A program made the translations under genes and the position numbers. Positions 1 to 5,481 of a DNA stretch of 5,481 nucleotides are shown in pieces (positions within the stretch are counted from its first letter, which is position 1; every line of letters starts with the position of its first letter). This stretch comes from JALHOQ01 sp038144835 (GTDB lineage: Bacteria; Bdellovibrionota; Bdellovibrionia; Bdellovibrionales; UBA1609): positions 1 to 5,481 of the forward strand of contig JAYQON010000143.1 of the NCBI GenBank assembly GCA_038144835.1, read 5' to 3'. Under the pieces are notes generated by a model. That model was not told the origin of the DNA. It ran no database searches and worked only from the letters and a program-made list of their open reading frames with translations.

Positions 1-3000
1 TAGTTGAAGCGGTTCCTAGCCAAGATTTGTCGGCGGTAACAATCCAACTGGTCGTACATGTAGTCAAAATTCCATCTAGATCGGTGGCATTAATTAACAG
101 GGCATTTTCGGTAAAATAGCTCATAAAATAAAATGATTTGCGATTTTGGCCCGCAGCAAAAGTCACAGAAGACAGAGCTGATGTACAAGTATTGTCGGTA
201 TAAAAAGTTCCAGCATCTCCTGCTCCTGTCAGTTCGGCAGTGATTGTTGTCACCGCATTTGTGACTGTGCCTAACGAGTCCAAAGTTTCTACATAAAATG
301 GGCCAGCGCAGATGTTGGTTTTTGAGTAGCCTTCTGTGGGTGCGACAATCCGCAAGGCTGACGGTGACACCATAAAATTAATGGTTTGCGAGGTGAGCAT
401 TTTGCCATTGGGGTCGGCAATTGAGAGGGTCAGCGCATCAGAGGCGGTGCTTTTAAAGTAAACCGCGAGAGAGCTAGCGCCTTGCGGGAAGGTGAGTGCT
501 GTTTGCGAGCCACTCCCGCTACATGCAGGGGACGTATAAAAGCGACCGACCGAAGTCTGTGGGATGCCGTTGATGGCAAGGGGTGTGTCTTCGCTGGCAA
601 TAGCTGCATTATTCTGCTGGTCGCGCAATTGAATGGTGAACGCGGCTGAACAGAGACCTGCGACCACGCTGGTGGGGCCGGTGAAGTTAATGCTTGAAGG
701 AGTGATAAAAACAGTTTGTGGTGCTGTGACCGTGGTCATGATGCCACCAGGGTCAGCGATTGACAGAGTGAGAGTCTCGGCTTTGGGATCTTTTAGGTAG
801 ATTTTGGTGGTGTAGTTGGGGCCTGTGTTGATGGGAAGGTTAAAGCTGGAATGATCTAAAAGTTGAGTGCATGCGGAATCACTGAAAACTTGTGCTTGCG
901 AGCCAGTGATGCCTGTAACAGCCACTGGTGTGGCTACGAATGTTGGTCCTGGGTTTCCGTTGTCACCCAGGGGAGTGATTACGATTTCGGTGGAGCATTG
1001 CCCTGCAACTACTGAAAGAGGTGTGGCTGGAGCTGCTGGTGGGGCAGCTTGCGCCAAAAAGGCAAGCTTGCTTGGTGCGATATTTAAATTGAGAGTTCCC
1101 GCCGAGAGAACTCCAGAGGTGTCTGCAACACTTAAGGTCAGCGATTCGGCCTTGGAGTCCTTGAGGTAAACCGTGCGCAAATTGGTTCCGGCGGTAAAAG
1201 TTATGGAGCTGCCAAGAGAAGATCCGCCACAGGTATTAGAATTAAAAAGTTGTGCACTGCCAAACCCAGTGATGGTGACGGGAGTACTTTGAATCGCGTT
1301 TGAGGGGTTGTTGCCCAAATCTTGGAGTTGAATGGTGATGGCGCTGCTGCATTGTCCAGAGACCACATTGGGAGGTCCATTAACGGCAATTTTTTTAGGC
1401 ACGCCTGCGGTGACATTGAATGTGTTGCTGTAGGCTGGGCTTAAGATGCCAGAACTGGCAATGAGCCGATACCCGGTGCCAGTTTTGTCGATACCTAGAT
1501 CGCTAAACGTAACTTGTCCATTGCTAGCGTTTTTTGGATTGGTTCCACTCAACACGGCACCGCCAATATTGTTAGCGATACTCAAAGTGATTTCGGCATC
1601 GGACCCGAGTCCTGAGCTGATGCGATTGCCCTGTTGGTCTTGCACGGTTATTTGCACTTGCGCCATACCGAGCAGTCCGGCTGGAGAATTGACGGGTTGA
1701 GTGGAGAAGGCGAGCTTAGCGGCGGGGCCCGCCTTAAAAGGCGCTGCAACTTGCACGCTGCTCAGTCCAGCTGGCGATGAGATGCTGAGCATACGCAAGT
1801 TGGGGGCGACGTCGGCGATGGTGGAACTAATGGACCCACTGGAGGTTCCCGAGGAGTTTGTGTTTTGAGTGGGTTGGCTAACGGTGTCGCCGGCGATGTT
1901 GGAGGCAAAGTTTGTGCGCACCCCCTGAATGGGATTGCCGAAGGCATCTTTGAGTTTGATGGTAACGGTGTAGGAGTCAGTACCGTTGGCGATCAAGGTC
2001 TCCACTCCATCTGTGGGTGCCGGACTGATTTCTATTGTGGAGGTGAGCTCCGACACAGGCCCAGCGGTGATGGTGAAAGGGGCAGAGTAGGCGGTGACAA
2101 TGCCGCTGCCAAAGCTGAGAGCAGAGGTGTCTTCTTTGCTGGCGCTCAATATTTTTGCGCCCACATCTTGAATGCTCAAACCGGTAAATGTGGCAATACC
2201 GCCAGTGGCGGCCACGGTGGTAATGCCTTGAATGGAGCCGCTCGTTGGTGAGGTGGCTGAGATATTGATGGTGATCAGCGCATTGGCATCAGGTCCACCG
2301 GTGACCAGGTTGCCGTTGGCATCTTTAATTTTGATGATGGGTTGATTAATAAAAGATTCACCTGCACCGGTATTGCCCGGTGATTGTTCGAAGACGATTT
2401 GGCTGGCGCGTCCCATGGGTGTGAATGTGTGAGTGAAGCTGTTGTTGTCGATAAAGCCATCAATTTCAAGCGCCGTGCGACAGGTGTAAGATTCACCGGC
2501 GGCAAGGTCGAGCAAATCCACTGTGGTCAGCATGGTGTTGCGCACGGCCGCGTACTGTTCAAAAGGGTCACTGCCTTTTTGGCAGTAGATTTTGATTTCA
2601 TCGGCGTTGCTGCCAGAGTTGAATGTGAGACGAGCGGTCGAGCTACTGGTGACTTCGGCGGAGATGAGTCCACCGTAGGGAATAGCGGGTAGGTCTGTAG
2701 TGTTAGTGTCTTCTGCATTATCTTGGTTGGCTGCACGGACGCGAAATGAGTAGAGCGATTGATTGGCTAACCCGTTAAGAGTGACCTGAGTTGCGGGCGC
2801 GGCGATAGTGCGCAAAAGTTTTGGTTGAAACTTAAATGTTGTGTCGTAAATGTTATAAGCAACAACCGCCGGATCTGTCGAAGCATCCCATTTAACCAAT
2901 ACTCGGGTAGGCCCAACGGTCTCGGCACTGGAAATGCCATTAAAGCCTGCATAGGTAACCGAGGAATCATCTTCTTGCGAGGAGAGTAAGGGAATATCTT

Positions 3001-3103
3001 TAGGCAAACAGCCACCGAGGGATAAACAAACAACACCACTGATCGAAATCAGTACCACTTTCCAATGATTGCTTAAGGCATTGTCTTTCTTGTTCCAGCC
3101 CAA
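1..3103 (-). CDS. Large multidomain lipoprotein with FN3-like and Ig-like (Big) repeats, C-terminus beyond the window
   Basis: One minus-strand frame is open from an in-frame TAA near 3173 to the left edge, giving at least 1034 codons with no stop. No ATG lies in frame near the 5' end. I chose TTG at 3103, which gives a charged start (MGWNKKDN), a hydrophobic stretch (VVLISISGVVCLSLGG) and a lipobox LGGC with Cys32. GTG at 3058 is a possible alternative; the ribosome site is weak in either case (GGGGAAAAG precedes the TTG). Approximate domains: FN3-like at residues 54-140 and 143-228; three Ig-like domains without cysteine at 233-348, 349-459 and 460-567, with KDANGN, KDAFGN and QDQQGN motifs typical of Big_1-type folds; then four cysteine-paired repeats at 568-678, 679-804, 805-917 and 918 to about 1024. 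Small polar residues (S, T, G, A, N) dominate, as in surface adhesins. Inferred role: a lipid-anchored extracellular or periplasmic stalk or adhesin. No catalytic domain is visible; one could lie in the missing C-terminus. The reading frame is certain, the start and function less so. Confidence 0.88.
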   Translation of the reverse strand, partial: MGWNKKDNALSNHWKVVLISISGVVCLSLGGCLPKDIPLLSSQEDDSSVTYAGFNGISSAETVGPTRVLVKWDASTDPAVVAYNIYDTTFKFQPKLLRTIAAPATQVTLNGLANQSLYSFRVRAANQDNAEDTNTTDLPAIPYGGLISAEVTSSSTARLTFNSGSNADEIKIYCQKGSDPFEQYAAVRNTMLTTVDLLDLAAGESYTCRTALEIDGFIDNNSFTHTFTPMGRASQIVFEQSPGNTGAGESFINQPIIKIKDANGNLVTGGPDANALITINISATSPTSGSIQGITTVAATGGIATFTGLSIQDVGAKILSASKEDTSALSFGSGIVTAYSAPFTITAGPVSELTSTIEISPAPTDGVETLIANGTDSYTVTIKLKDAFGNPIQGVRTNFASNIAGDTVSQPTQNTNSSGTSSGSISSTIADVAPNLRMLSISSPAGLSSVQVAAPFKAGPAAKLAFSTQPVNSPAGLLGMAQVQITVQDQQGNRISSGLGSDAEITLSIANNIGGAVLSGTNPKNASNGQVTFSDLGIDKTGTGYRLIASSGILSPAYSNTFNVTAGVPKKIAVNGPPNVVSGQCSSAITIQLQDLGNNPSNAIQSTPVTITGFGSAQLFNSNTCGGSSLGSSITFTAGTNLRTVYLKDSKAESLTLSVADTSGVLSAGTLNLNIAPSKLAFLAQAAPPAAPATPLSVVAGQCSTEIVITPLGDNGNPGPTFVATPVAVTGITGSQAQVFSDSACTQLLDHSSFNLPINTGPNYTTKIYLKDPKAETLTLSIADPGGIMTTVTAPQTVFITPSSINFTGPTSVVAGLCSAAFTIQLRDQQNNAAIASEDTPLAINGIPQTSVGRFYTSPACSGSGSQTALTFPQGASSLAVYFKSTASDALTLSIADPNGKMLTSQTINFMVSPSALRIVAPTEGYSKTNICAGPFYVETLDSLGTVTNAVTTITAELTGAGDAGTFYTDNTCTSALSSVTFAAGQNRKSFYFMSYFTENALLINATDLDGILTTCTTSWIVTADKSWLGTAST
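32..1402 (-). repeat. Four tandem protein repeats of about 110-126 aa, each with a conserved cysteine pair
   Basis: Within the large lipoprotein, residues 568-678, 679-804, 805-917 and 918 to about 1024 repeat one pattern: VxGxCS (NICAG in the last), then a TP-containing strand ending in TG or NG, then a second Cys, then a VYLKD-like strand and LTLSxAD. First cysteines are at residues 585, 703, 818 and 932 (spacing 118, 115, 114). Second cysteines are at 625, 745, 861 and 973, so the intra-repeat distances are 40, 42, 43 and 41. The second repeat has an alanine/proline-rich insertion (QAAPPAAPATP) before its first Cys. The last repeat is the most divergent and has an extra Cys at 1016. The DNA is well diverged between copies, so this is an old duplication. 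An intra-domain disulfide is inferred from the regular spacing. Confidence 0.8.
1403..2407 (-). repeat. Three cysteine-free Ig-like (Big_1/invasin-type) repeats
   Basis: Residues 233-348, 349-459 and 460-567 of the large lipoprotein share the order: a strand such as IKIKDANGN, TIKLKDAFGN or ITVQDQQGN; a serine/glycine/asparagine-rich middle; a strand such as ATFTGLSIQDVG or VTFSDLGIDKTG (clearest in the first and third); and a short linker ending TAG or KAG before the next unit. This fits bacterial Ig-like folds of the Big_1 or filamin type. No cysteine occurs in the three units, unlike the repeats that follow. They probably form a rigid rod between the FN3-like region and the disulfide-type repeats. 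Confidence 0.7.
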
Positions 3104-3251
3104 AAGATACTTTTCCCCATCAAAGAGTCTCAGATTAACTACATATATATATCGACAAATATTTTGAGCGTTTTAAGTTAATCGCTCGGATTCTCAAGCT
3201 GAGGCGTCAAAAATGGGAAGAGCGCTGCTAAGCGTGCGTCGAAGTGAGATT
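3104..3251. other. Intergenic gap between the barrel gene and the large lipoprotein
   Basis: This gap of 148 bases separates two minus-strand genes and is AT-rich in its left half. It holds an (AT)5 tract at 3143-3152, an inverted repeat GAGCG/CGCTC at 3166-3170 and 3183-3187, and a 4-bp stem at 3223-3234 followed on the minus strand by five T at 3213-3209. None of these is a strong terminator. Its length, against 18 bases between the two upstream genes, suggests that the large lipoprotein has its own promoter. Confidence 0.5.
3143..3152 (-). promoter_or_regulatory. AT-repeat tract, possible -10 region for the large lipoprotein gene
   Basis: An alternating (AT)5 run lies 40-50 bases upstream of the TTG start and would offer a TATATA-type -10 element on the minus strand. 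I could not find a matching TTGACA-like -35 at 16-18 bases, so this is a weak promoter candidate. It may only be a low-stability DNA segment. Confidence 0.25.
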
Positions 3252-4319
3252 CTAAATGCTGTACCCTAGGCTGATGGATAAAAATCCAACATCAATACTT
3301 TGACCAGAGGATTCAAATGCTGAGGTAGAATACTTAATTGAAATGTCTTGGCGACGCAAACTTTTGAGCGCTTTACTCCAAGTGGCTGATAACTGAAGGC
3401 CTCTTTGCCTATCAAGCTGCACACTCTGATATGGAACCATGTGCATTTCAAGCACGAAAGACGAGCGGATATTGTTGTAGTACATTGCTCGCAGGCCGAA
3501 ATTTGGGCCCCACAGGTCGGCAAAGCCAAACGGACTACCGTTGGACATCAACGTTAGGTAACTTACTCCAGCGAGAAGTCGATAACGCCAGCGACTTTGT
3601 TCGGCAACTGAGAGTCGATATGATAATCCAAATCGGGCATCAATAAGTTGAGGATTGGCCTTGATCGGTTCAGAAGAAAAATTCAAAACCGTCATATCCG
3701 CCTGTCCGGTGAGACCAAAACGAGATCCCGCTTCGGGCGAAGTATATCCGATTCCAATCAGTGCAGAGCGAGAGCTAAGTACGCCAAATGCGGTTTGTTG
3801 ATAAAAAAATGATGCATAACCGGCGGAGGCTGTAACTGCATTCCACGGAGAAACAATTTCGAACTCTTGAGCTTCAGGAGCAAAAATATAAACAGTTTCT
3901 GTTAATACTTCTCTGTTAGGTCCTTTGGCGGTAAAATAAATTTCATTTACCTGAGAATTTAAAAAGGCATGCACCAAAAAGCCGTTGCCGTGAGGGTTTT
4001 TATTGACAGGTGAATCGTTTTGCACAAACATCTGCCAATCCGGTTTTTCAAATTGACCTTCTATTTCCACCATTGGCCGGAGTTCATTTTTGCGCGCCAC
4101 CAAAATCACAGGTAATTTGATTTTTTTGAAAGTCAATTCAGGTAAACGCGCATTGAAATCCTGACGTAGGAGATGCGCAACCCAAGAGGCTTTTTGATTT
4201 TTCTTTTGAGTCGTTTGAGAGTTATCCTCTGAGAAGCCATAAGCCGCGTAGATAGCAGAAATGCACAGTGTACCGACCTGTAAAAAAATAAGAAGCAAAC
4301 GTCTATTCGGGGTATTCAT
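3252..4319 (-). CDS. Exported protein with soluble N-terminal domain and predicted C-terminal outer-membrane beta-barrel
   Basis: This gene encodes 355 residues and I do not recognise the family. The ATG at 4319 has AAGG (4329-4326) six bases upstream. Residues 1-29 look like a Sec signal peptide: NRR, then LLLIFLQVGTLCISAIYAA, with cleavage probably near Ala25-Ala26. The cysteine at 19 does not sit in a good lipobox. Residues about 45-155 form a soluble part with alternating strands, lysine-rich at first (LTFKKIKLPVILVARK). From about residue 160 to the end, short strands with alternating hydrophobic and polar residues, many Tyr/Phe/Trp and frequent Gly and Ser fit a small barrel of about 8-10 strands. 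The end, FLSISLGYSI, resembles a terminal beta-strand, although the last residue is Ile rather than Phe or Trp. It lies 18 bases downstream of the FKBP gene, so the two are probably cotranscribed. The barrel is inferred from composition only. Confidence 0.85.
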   Translation of the reverse strand: MNTPNRRLLLIFLQVGTLCISAIYAAYGFSEDNSQTTQKKNQKASWVAHLLRQDFNARLPELTFKKIKLPVILVARKNELRPMVEIEGQFEKPDWQMFVQNDSPVNKNPHGNGFLVHAFLNSQVNEIYFTAKGPNREVLTETVYIFAPEAQEFEIVSPWNAVTASAGYASFFYQQTAFGVLSSRSALIGIGYTSPEAGSRFGLTGQADMTVLNFSSEPIKANPQLIDARFGLSYRLSVAEQSRWRYRLLAGVSYLTLMSNGSPFGFADLWGPNFGLRAMYYNNIRSSFVLEMHMVPYQSVQLDRQRGLQLSATWSKALKSLRRQDISIKYSTSAFESSGQSIDVGFLSISLGYSI

Positions 4320-4325
4320 GGTTTA

Positions 4326-4329
4326 CCTT
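4326..4329 (-). promoter_or_regulatory. Ribosome binding site of the barrel protein gene
   Basis: AAGG on the minus strand, six bases before the ATG at 4319, lies inside the 18-base gap after the FKBP stop codon (TAG, 4340-4338). Translation probably reinitiates on the same messenger. Confidence 0.55.
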
Positions 4330-4337
4330 GTGCATGG

Positions 4338-5021
4338 CTAAGGTTGTTTGATTCCTAATAGCTCCAGCTCAAAAATTAGGGCAGAGTTGGGAGGGATCAG
4401 TGTGGTGCCAGTAGCTCCATAAGCGAGTGCGGGAGGAACAACGATTTCCCATTTGGATCCCAAAGGCATTAGTTGCAGTGCCTCACGCCAACCCGGGATG
4501 ACCGCATTGACTGAGAGTTCTGATGGTTTCCCTCGCAAAATCGAGCTGTCAAAAATCTGACCATTGGAGAGTTTGCCTGTATAGTGCAGTTTGATGAATT
4601 CAAAAGGTTTAGGACGCCGACCTTTGCCAGTTTGAAGGATGCGATAGAGCAAGCCTGAGTTGGTCTTCTTTACTCCTTTTTCAGCCATGTAGGCGTCCAT
4701 AAATTTTTTCGCTTCGTTGAGGTTACTTTGCGCATCTTTTTGTCGTCGTTCCTGGGCACGTTGACTAAGGGCGAGCAACTCTGCTTGAATATCTTCGTTT
4801 TTCATGTGCAGTGGTCTTTCGTTGAGTACATCCTGCAGCGCCTGTTCCACCATGCGAGGATTCAATTTTACGCCTCCCTTCTTAAAGGTCTCAGCCATTT
4901 GTATGCCAGCAGCATAGCTTTGACGGTCTATGGCTGACTTTGGCTTATTCTCGCAGCCGATAAGCGGCAAATTGATTGAGAGCAATAATAAAAGCGCATG
5001 AATAGTTTGACGATGATTCAT
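4338..5021 (-). CDS. FKBP-type peptidyl-prolyl cis-trans isomerase lipoprotein, Mip/FkpA-like
   Basis: The 227-residue protein would catalyse cis-trans isomerisation of peptidyl-proline bonds and act as a chaperone in the periplasm or on the outer membrane. I chose ATG at 5021 because AAGAGGAG (5034-5027) lies five bases upstream; an in-frame ATG at 5057 would add 12 residues with no such site. The signal peptide (LLLLLSINLPLIG) ends in the lipobox LIGC with Cys23. Glu follows it, which by the E. coli rule favours the outer membrane. Residues about 30-120 match the helical FKBP_N dimerisation domain (SYAAGIQMAETFKKGG, and a charged helix with AQERRQKDAQ). Residues about 122-227 are the FKBP domain with the usual pocket residues: Tyr147 (HYTG), Phe157-Asp158 (IFDSS), Val174-Ile175 and Trp178 (VIPGW), Tyr201 (LAYG) and Phe217 (LIFELEL). 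The stretch EALQLMPLGSKWEI closely resembles Legionella Mip. The length is normal for the family. It is the first gene of a likely two-gene operon. Confidence 0.95.
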   Translation of the reverse strand: MNHRQTIHALLLLLSINLPLIGCENKPKSAIDRQSYAAGIQMAETFKKGGVKLNPRMVEQALQDVLNERPLHMKNEDIQAELLALSQRAQERRQKDAQSNLNEAKKFMDAYMAEKGVKKTNSGLLYRILQTGKGRRPKPFEFIKLHYTGKLSNGQIFDSSILRGKPSELSVNAVIPGWREALQLMPLGSKWEIVVPPALAYGATGTTLIPPNSALIFELELLGIKQP

Positions 5022-5026
5022 AGCGA

Positions 5027-5034
5027 CTCCTCTT
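5027..5034 (-). promoter_or_regulatory. Strong ribosome binding site that sets the FKBP start
   Basis: AAGAGGAG on the minus strand, five bases before the ATG at 5021, is a near-consensus Shine-Dalgarno sequence. It supports the shorter start, which also gives a standard lipoprotein signal peptide. Confidence 0.8.
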
Positions 5035-5146
5035 AAAAGTTTAATTCTAGAGGCCATTTATAAGCGCAGTCCAGGGGGAGTATAGACTAAAGGCACGTCT
5101 GGGCAAGAAATGCCCATTTTAAAAGCTTGAAGAATTTAATATCCTG
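5035..5146. other. Divergent intergenic region with promoters for the FKBP operon and the GYF_2 gene
   Basis: The FKBP operon runs left and the GYF_2 gene runs right, so promoters for both should lie here. On the minus strand, TATAAA at about 5062-5057 could be a -10 for the FKBP operon; no clear -35 is seen. On the plus strand, TATAGACT near 5081-5088 and the AT-rich stretch at 5134-5142 are -10 candidates for the GYF_2 gene. A short stem-loop at 5100-5116 is described separately. None of these promoter calls is strong. Confidence 0.35.
5100..5120 (+). other. Perfect 6-bp stem-loop followed by a short T run
   Basis: TGGGCA (5100-5105) and TGCCCA (5111-5116) form a perfect inverted repeat around the loop AGAAA, followed by TTTT on the plus strand. 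No plus-strand gene precedes it. It may be an operator, a 5' leader hairpin of the GYF_2 gene, or a weak intrinsic terminator for stray transcription antisense to the FKBP operon. The T run is only four bases long. Confidence 0.4.
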
Positions 5147-5152
5147 ATGGCT

Positions 5153-5158
5153 GGAGGG
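5153..5158 (+). promoter_or_regulatory. Ribosome binding site supporting the TTG start of the GYF_2 gene
   Basis: GGAGGG ends six bases before the TTG at 5165. This is ideal spacing and the best such site near this gene. The upstream in-frame ATG at 5147 has only a GAAGAA (5129-5134) 12 bases before it. Confidence 0.6.
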
Positions 5159-5164
5159 ATTGTC

Positions 5165-5481
5165 TTGCACAATAAAGATAGCAAGTACTTTATTTACGCT
5201 GGCCACCAGCAATTCGGTCCAATCTCTTTTGTCAGCTTAATTGATGAAATCCAGAATGAGAATATTGGGCGTGATGCCTTTGTGTGGCGCGAGGGTTTGC
5301 AGGAATGGACGCCAACGCATGAGATTGAAGAGATCCACCCCTATGCGGGCTTTTTGGTGCAAACAACCCGTACGGAAAATTTTTATTATTCGCTTGAAAC
5401 TCAGAAACCCGAGCATGATGGACTCAACTATGTCGAACATAAAGAGGAAAAAAAAGACGCTACTCCACAAAATGAGTTCGA
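5165..5481 (+). CDS. GYF_2 (DUF4339) domain protein, N-terminal part only
   Basis: The frame is open to the right edge (105 complete codons), so the protein is truncated by the window. With the TTG start, residues about 8-50 fit the GYF_2 domain. They contain YFIYAGHQQFGP with the Gly-Pro pair at 18-19, a helix (SFVSLIDEIQ), then DAFVWREGLQEW with Trp41, Gly44 and Trp48 of the usual VWRxGMxxW signature. This domain, often at the N-terminus of bacterial proteins, is thought to mediate protein-protein contacts. No signal peptide is visible, so this part is probably cytoplasmic. The segment from about residue 55 (YAGFLVQTTRTENFYYSLE) is not recognised, and residues about 85-100 are charged and look like a linker (HKEEKKDATPQN). 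ATG at 5147 in the same frame would add six residues (MAGGIV). The main function would be set by the missing C-terminal part. Confidence 0.8.
   Translation, partial: MHNKDSKYFIYAGHQQFGPISFVSLIDEIQNENIGRDAFVWREGLQEWTPTHEIEEIHPYAGFLVQTTRTENFYYSLETQKPEHDGLNYVEHKEEKKDATPQNEF

Noticed and set aside
867..2692. Several plus-strand open frames of 84-128 codons (867-1169, 1446-1700, 1865-2251, 2384-2692)
   Set aside because: They lie antisense to the continuous minus-strand lipoprotein frame, have no recognisable domains, and are explained by the codon usage of the opposite strand.
2767..3039. Minus-strand open frame of 90 codons starting MVLFVYPSVAV, resembling a membrane start
   Set aside because: It is out of frame with the real lipoprotein gene and overlaps its signal peptide and first FN3-like domain, where the other frame has clear protein features.
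1..3103. Possible frameshifted pseudogene, because no ATG-initiated long frame appears on the minus strand
   Set aside because: Reading every codon from 3103 to 2 shows no stop, and the repeat pattern continues in one frame throughout. The gene is intact within the window.
3166..3187. Inverted repeat GAGCG/CGCTC as a terminator or operator
   Set aside because: It has a 5-bp stem with a 12-base loop and no T run on the minus strand after it. Such a repeat is expected by chance and I have no supporting context.
3209..3234. Stem CGCT/AGCG with a downstream minus-strand T run, as a terminator after the barrel gene
   Set aside because: The stem is only 4 bp and lies nine bases from the T run, too weak for an intrinsic terminator.
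5022..5057. Longer start for the FKBP gene at ATG 5057
   Set aside because: No ribosome site precedes it, while AAGAGGAG sits at ideal distance from the ATG at 5021, which also gives a normal lipoprotein signal peptide.

Overview
The window looks like chromosomal DNA of a Gram-negative bacterium with a double membrane. Three genes on the minus strand encode exported envelope proteins: two predicted lipoproteins and one predicted outer-membrane beta-barrel. GC content is moderate (judged by eye, not computed). A very long lipoprotein built from FN3-like and bacterial Ig-like repeats, a Mip/FkpA-type FKBP and a GYF_2 (DUF4339) gene together resemble predatory or environmental delta-type lineages such as Bdellovibrionota. 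That assignment is inference and no marker gene here proves it.

Layout from right to left on the minus strand: (i) 5021-4338, a Mip/FkpA-type FKBP prolyl isomerase with a lipoprotein signal peptide; (ii) 18 bases later, 4319-3252, a 355-residue exported protein with a soluble N-terminal part and a C-terminal beta-barrel, almost certainly in the same operon; (iii) a 148-base gap; (iv) 3103 to the left edge, one uninterrupted reading frame of at least 1034 codons that starts with a TTG, has a lipobox and leaves the window unfinished. At the right end a divergent plus-strand gene begins at about 5165. It encodes an N-terminal GYF_2 domain and also runs off the window.

The large lipoprotein covers more than half of the window. 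After its lipobox cysteine it has two FN3-like domains, three cysteine-free Ig-like (Big_1/invasin-type) domains, and then four tandem repeats of about 110-126 residues. Each of those four carries two cysteines 40-43 residues apart, which suggests one disulfide per repeat. It is probably a long extracellular or periplasmic stalk anchored by lipid. The FKBP lipoprotein and the barrel protein may act together, with the isomerase helping fold envelope proteins, but this rests only on gene order.

I saw no tRNA, rRNA, CRISPR array, insertion sequence or obvious sign of recent transfer. The intergenic regions hold a 6-bp perfect stem-loop at 5100-5116 and an (AT)5 tract at 3143-3152.
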